Shown here: piece by piece, positions 21,619 through 22,464 of the stretch
Numbering within the stretch: the first letter of the stretch is position 1
How the letters are laid out: every line of letters begins with the position of its first letter
Source: Acidobacteriota bacterium
Lineage (GTDB): Bacteria; Acidobacteriota; Terriglobia; Acidiferrales; UBA7541
Assembly (NCBI GenBank): GCA_003131985.1
Contig: PKWH01000264.1
Coordinates: forward strand, 1 to 22,464
Direction: 5' to 3'
Length of the DNA: 22,464 bases
Made by a program: the position numbers and the translations under genes
Notes under the pieces: model-generated
The model's database searches: none
What the model saw: the letters and a program-made list of their open reading frames with translations, nothing else
Told to the model about the DNA's origin: nothing

Positions 21619-22359
21619 TCATTCCTTTTCAAAAGGCCGCGGCGGGAGCAAAAACTGAAATCCGAAGTAGCCGACGAAATACGGCTGACTGGTTCCCGCC
21701 GTTTGCACGCTGCGTCCCGCCATCAAAAGAAGGATTACCGGAGGATGTATCTTGTAGCGAAGTCCGGCTCCTAGGGTTTCTTGATCGGTGGACGGATGGA
21801 ATGTTCCGGTCGAGTAAAATTCGGCGTCCAGTTCTAGGTTCTTGGTAAATTCGTGGCCGACGACAACGCCGGCGAGCCATCCATCCGGGCCGCGATGAAC
21901 GAGATTGTAGCCCGCCTCCCAATTCAGATCGATTGGGCCGAGCTTCTTCGAGAATTCGAGAGGCAAGATCACACTGGCGCCTCGCGGAGTGATTCCTCGC
22001 GCGACGGAGTTATTCAGATTATTGATGGAAACTTGCGGAAAAAGCGAAACAGCGAATCCCGAATCCTTGTTGTCGTAAAACCGCCATTTGAATCCGAGTT
22101 GATCCTGCCCGAGTCCGAATTTCACCGGCGAGGGATTGTCCACGCGCAGCCATGCATTCTCGTAGGTCAGCTGGATGCGATCGCCGAGGCCAAAGTTAAT
22201 ATCCACATCCGGCGTGTGCGCGATCGAATGATCGGGATAAAGAAACGGCATGTAAGCCAGATTAATTTCCCACTGGAGATTGCCTGGAGTGCCGGGATCG
22301 TTGGTGTAGTACGGAGGCCCGCCTTGCGCAAAAACCGACGGGGAAAGAAACACCAGCAA
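21619..22359 (-). CDS. Outer-membrane beta-barrel protein
   Basis: About 246 residues from TTG 22359. A signal-like hydrophobic stretch (LVWLLVFLSPSVFA, cleavage before QGG) leads into alternating amphipathic strands typical of a small barrel: LQWEINLAYMPFL, DVDINFGLGDRIQLTYENAWLRV, LGFKWRFYD, FAVSLFPQVSI, LELDAEFYSTG and the end strand PYFVGYFGFQFLLPP with Phe near the C-terminus. It resembles barrels loosely annotated as transporter or MetA-like. The start is a problem: the frame is open to 22443, but that lies inside tRNA-Cys, and TTG 22359 leaves no positively charged n-region and no Shine-Dalgarno. The real start may be non-standard, or the N-terminus altered. Confidence 0.72.
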   Translation of the reverse strand: MLVFLSPSVFAQGGPPYYTNDPGTPGNLQWEINLAYMPFLYPDHSIAHTPDVDINFGLGDRIQLTYENAWLRVDNPSPVKFGLGQDQLGFKWRFYDNKDSGFAVSLFPQVSINNLNNSVARGITPRGASVILPLEFSKKLGPIDLNWEAGYNLVHRGPDGWLAGVVVGHEFTKNLELDAEFYSTGTFHPSTDQETLGAGLRYKIHPPVILLLMAGRSVQTAGTSQPYFVGYFGFQFLLPPRPFEKE

Positions 22360-22382
22360 CCAGACTAGCCGGGAGAAGATAT

Positions 22383-22457
22383 TGGAGGCGCGGGCGAGAA
22401 TCGAACTCGCGTATGAAGGTTTTGCAGACCTCTCCCTTACCACTTGGGTACCGCGCC
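22383..22457 (-). tRNA. tRNA-Cys (anticodon GCA)
   Basis: 75 bases including an encoded CCA. Acceptor GGCGCGG/CCGCGCC, discriminator T, anticodon loop CTGCAAA with anticodon GCA, T arm GCGAG-TTCGATT-CTCGC. The 3' end lies 23 bases before the TTG of the beta-barrel gene on the same strand, so both may share a transcript. Confidence 0.95.
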
Positions 22458-22464
22458 TTAGATT

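Noticed and set aside
22380..22443. N-terminal extension MVRERSAKPSYASSILARAS of the barrel protein
   Set aside because: These codons lie inside tRNA-Cys, so the extension is an artefact of the open frame.
1..22464. CRISPR array, insertion sequence, prophage or replication origin
   Set aside because: No regularly spaced repeats, transposase, integrase, phage gene or DnaA-box cluster was seen.

Overview
The window looks like chromosomal DNA of a diderm, menaquinone-using soil bacterium, most likely an Acidobacteriota (Terriglobia-type) genome or MAG. This is inference from gene content: secreted Ig/PQQ-like beta-propeller proteins, large membrane GT-C-like proteins with soluble tails, paired DUF3147-like proteins, a UbiE/MenG methyltransferase, an outer-membrane barrel, and moderate GC with frequent TTG/GTG starts. 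I see no phage, transposase, integrase, CRISPR array or rRNA.

Layout. 1-39: a strong terminator of an upstream gene. 74-2161 (+): a Tudor-like small protein, a coupled small unknown protein, and a GT-C-like polytopic membrane protein. 2280-2849 (+): an exported Cys-type glutathione peroxidase. 2854-6012 (-): a lipoprotein with an Ig-like domain and a beta-propeller, preceded by galE, with a repeat-rich gap between them. 6013-6526: a long intergenic region holding a large inverted repeat, a stem-loop and a well-formed promoter. 6527-10990 (+): a GtrB/DPM1-like glycosyltransferase, a secreted beta-propeller paralogous to the first, and a GT-C-like membrane protein. 11072-12244 (-): a GT2-GtrA fusion. 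12602-14086 (+): a third GT-C-like membrane protein. 14110-17434 (-): UbiE/MenG, an SDR and an MFS exporter with a ferredoxin-like tail. 17630-17706 (-): tRNA-Arg(CCG). 17841-18227 (-): a small exported coiled-coil protein. 18349-19688 (+): an MscS channel and a DUF4760-like protein. 19889-21555 (+): a FecR-domain protein and two DUF3147-like membrane proteins, closed by a terminator. 21619-22359 (-): an outer-membrane beta-barrel protein immediately downstream of tRNA-Cys(GCA) (22383-22457).

The centre (about 2.8-14.1 kb) reads as a surface-glycan or glycoconjugate locus. GalE would supply UDP-galactose. The two GT2 enzymes would charge polyprenyl phosphate, and the GtrA domain would help flip or present the product. 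The GT-C-like proteins would transfer sugar on the outer face. Two secreted propeller proteins of one family are interleaved with these genes. The GT2 and the second propeller are driven by two homologous promoter regions of about 110-118 bp, identical in both hexamers and nearly so in the spacer. That shared promoter, the paralogous propellers and the 1-base spacing between a propeller gene and a GT-C gene are the most interesting signals here. Function assignments for the GT-C-like and propeller proteins are family-level inferences.
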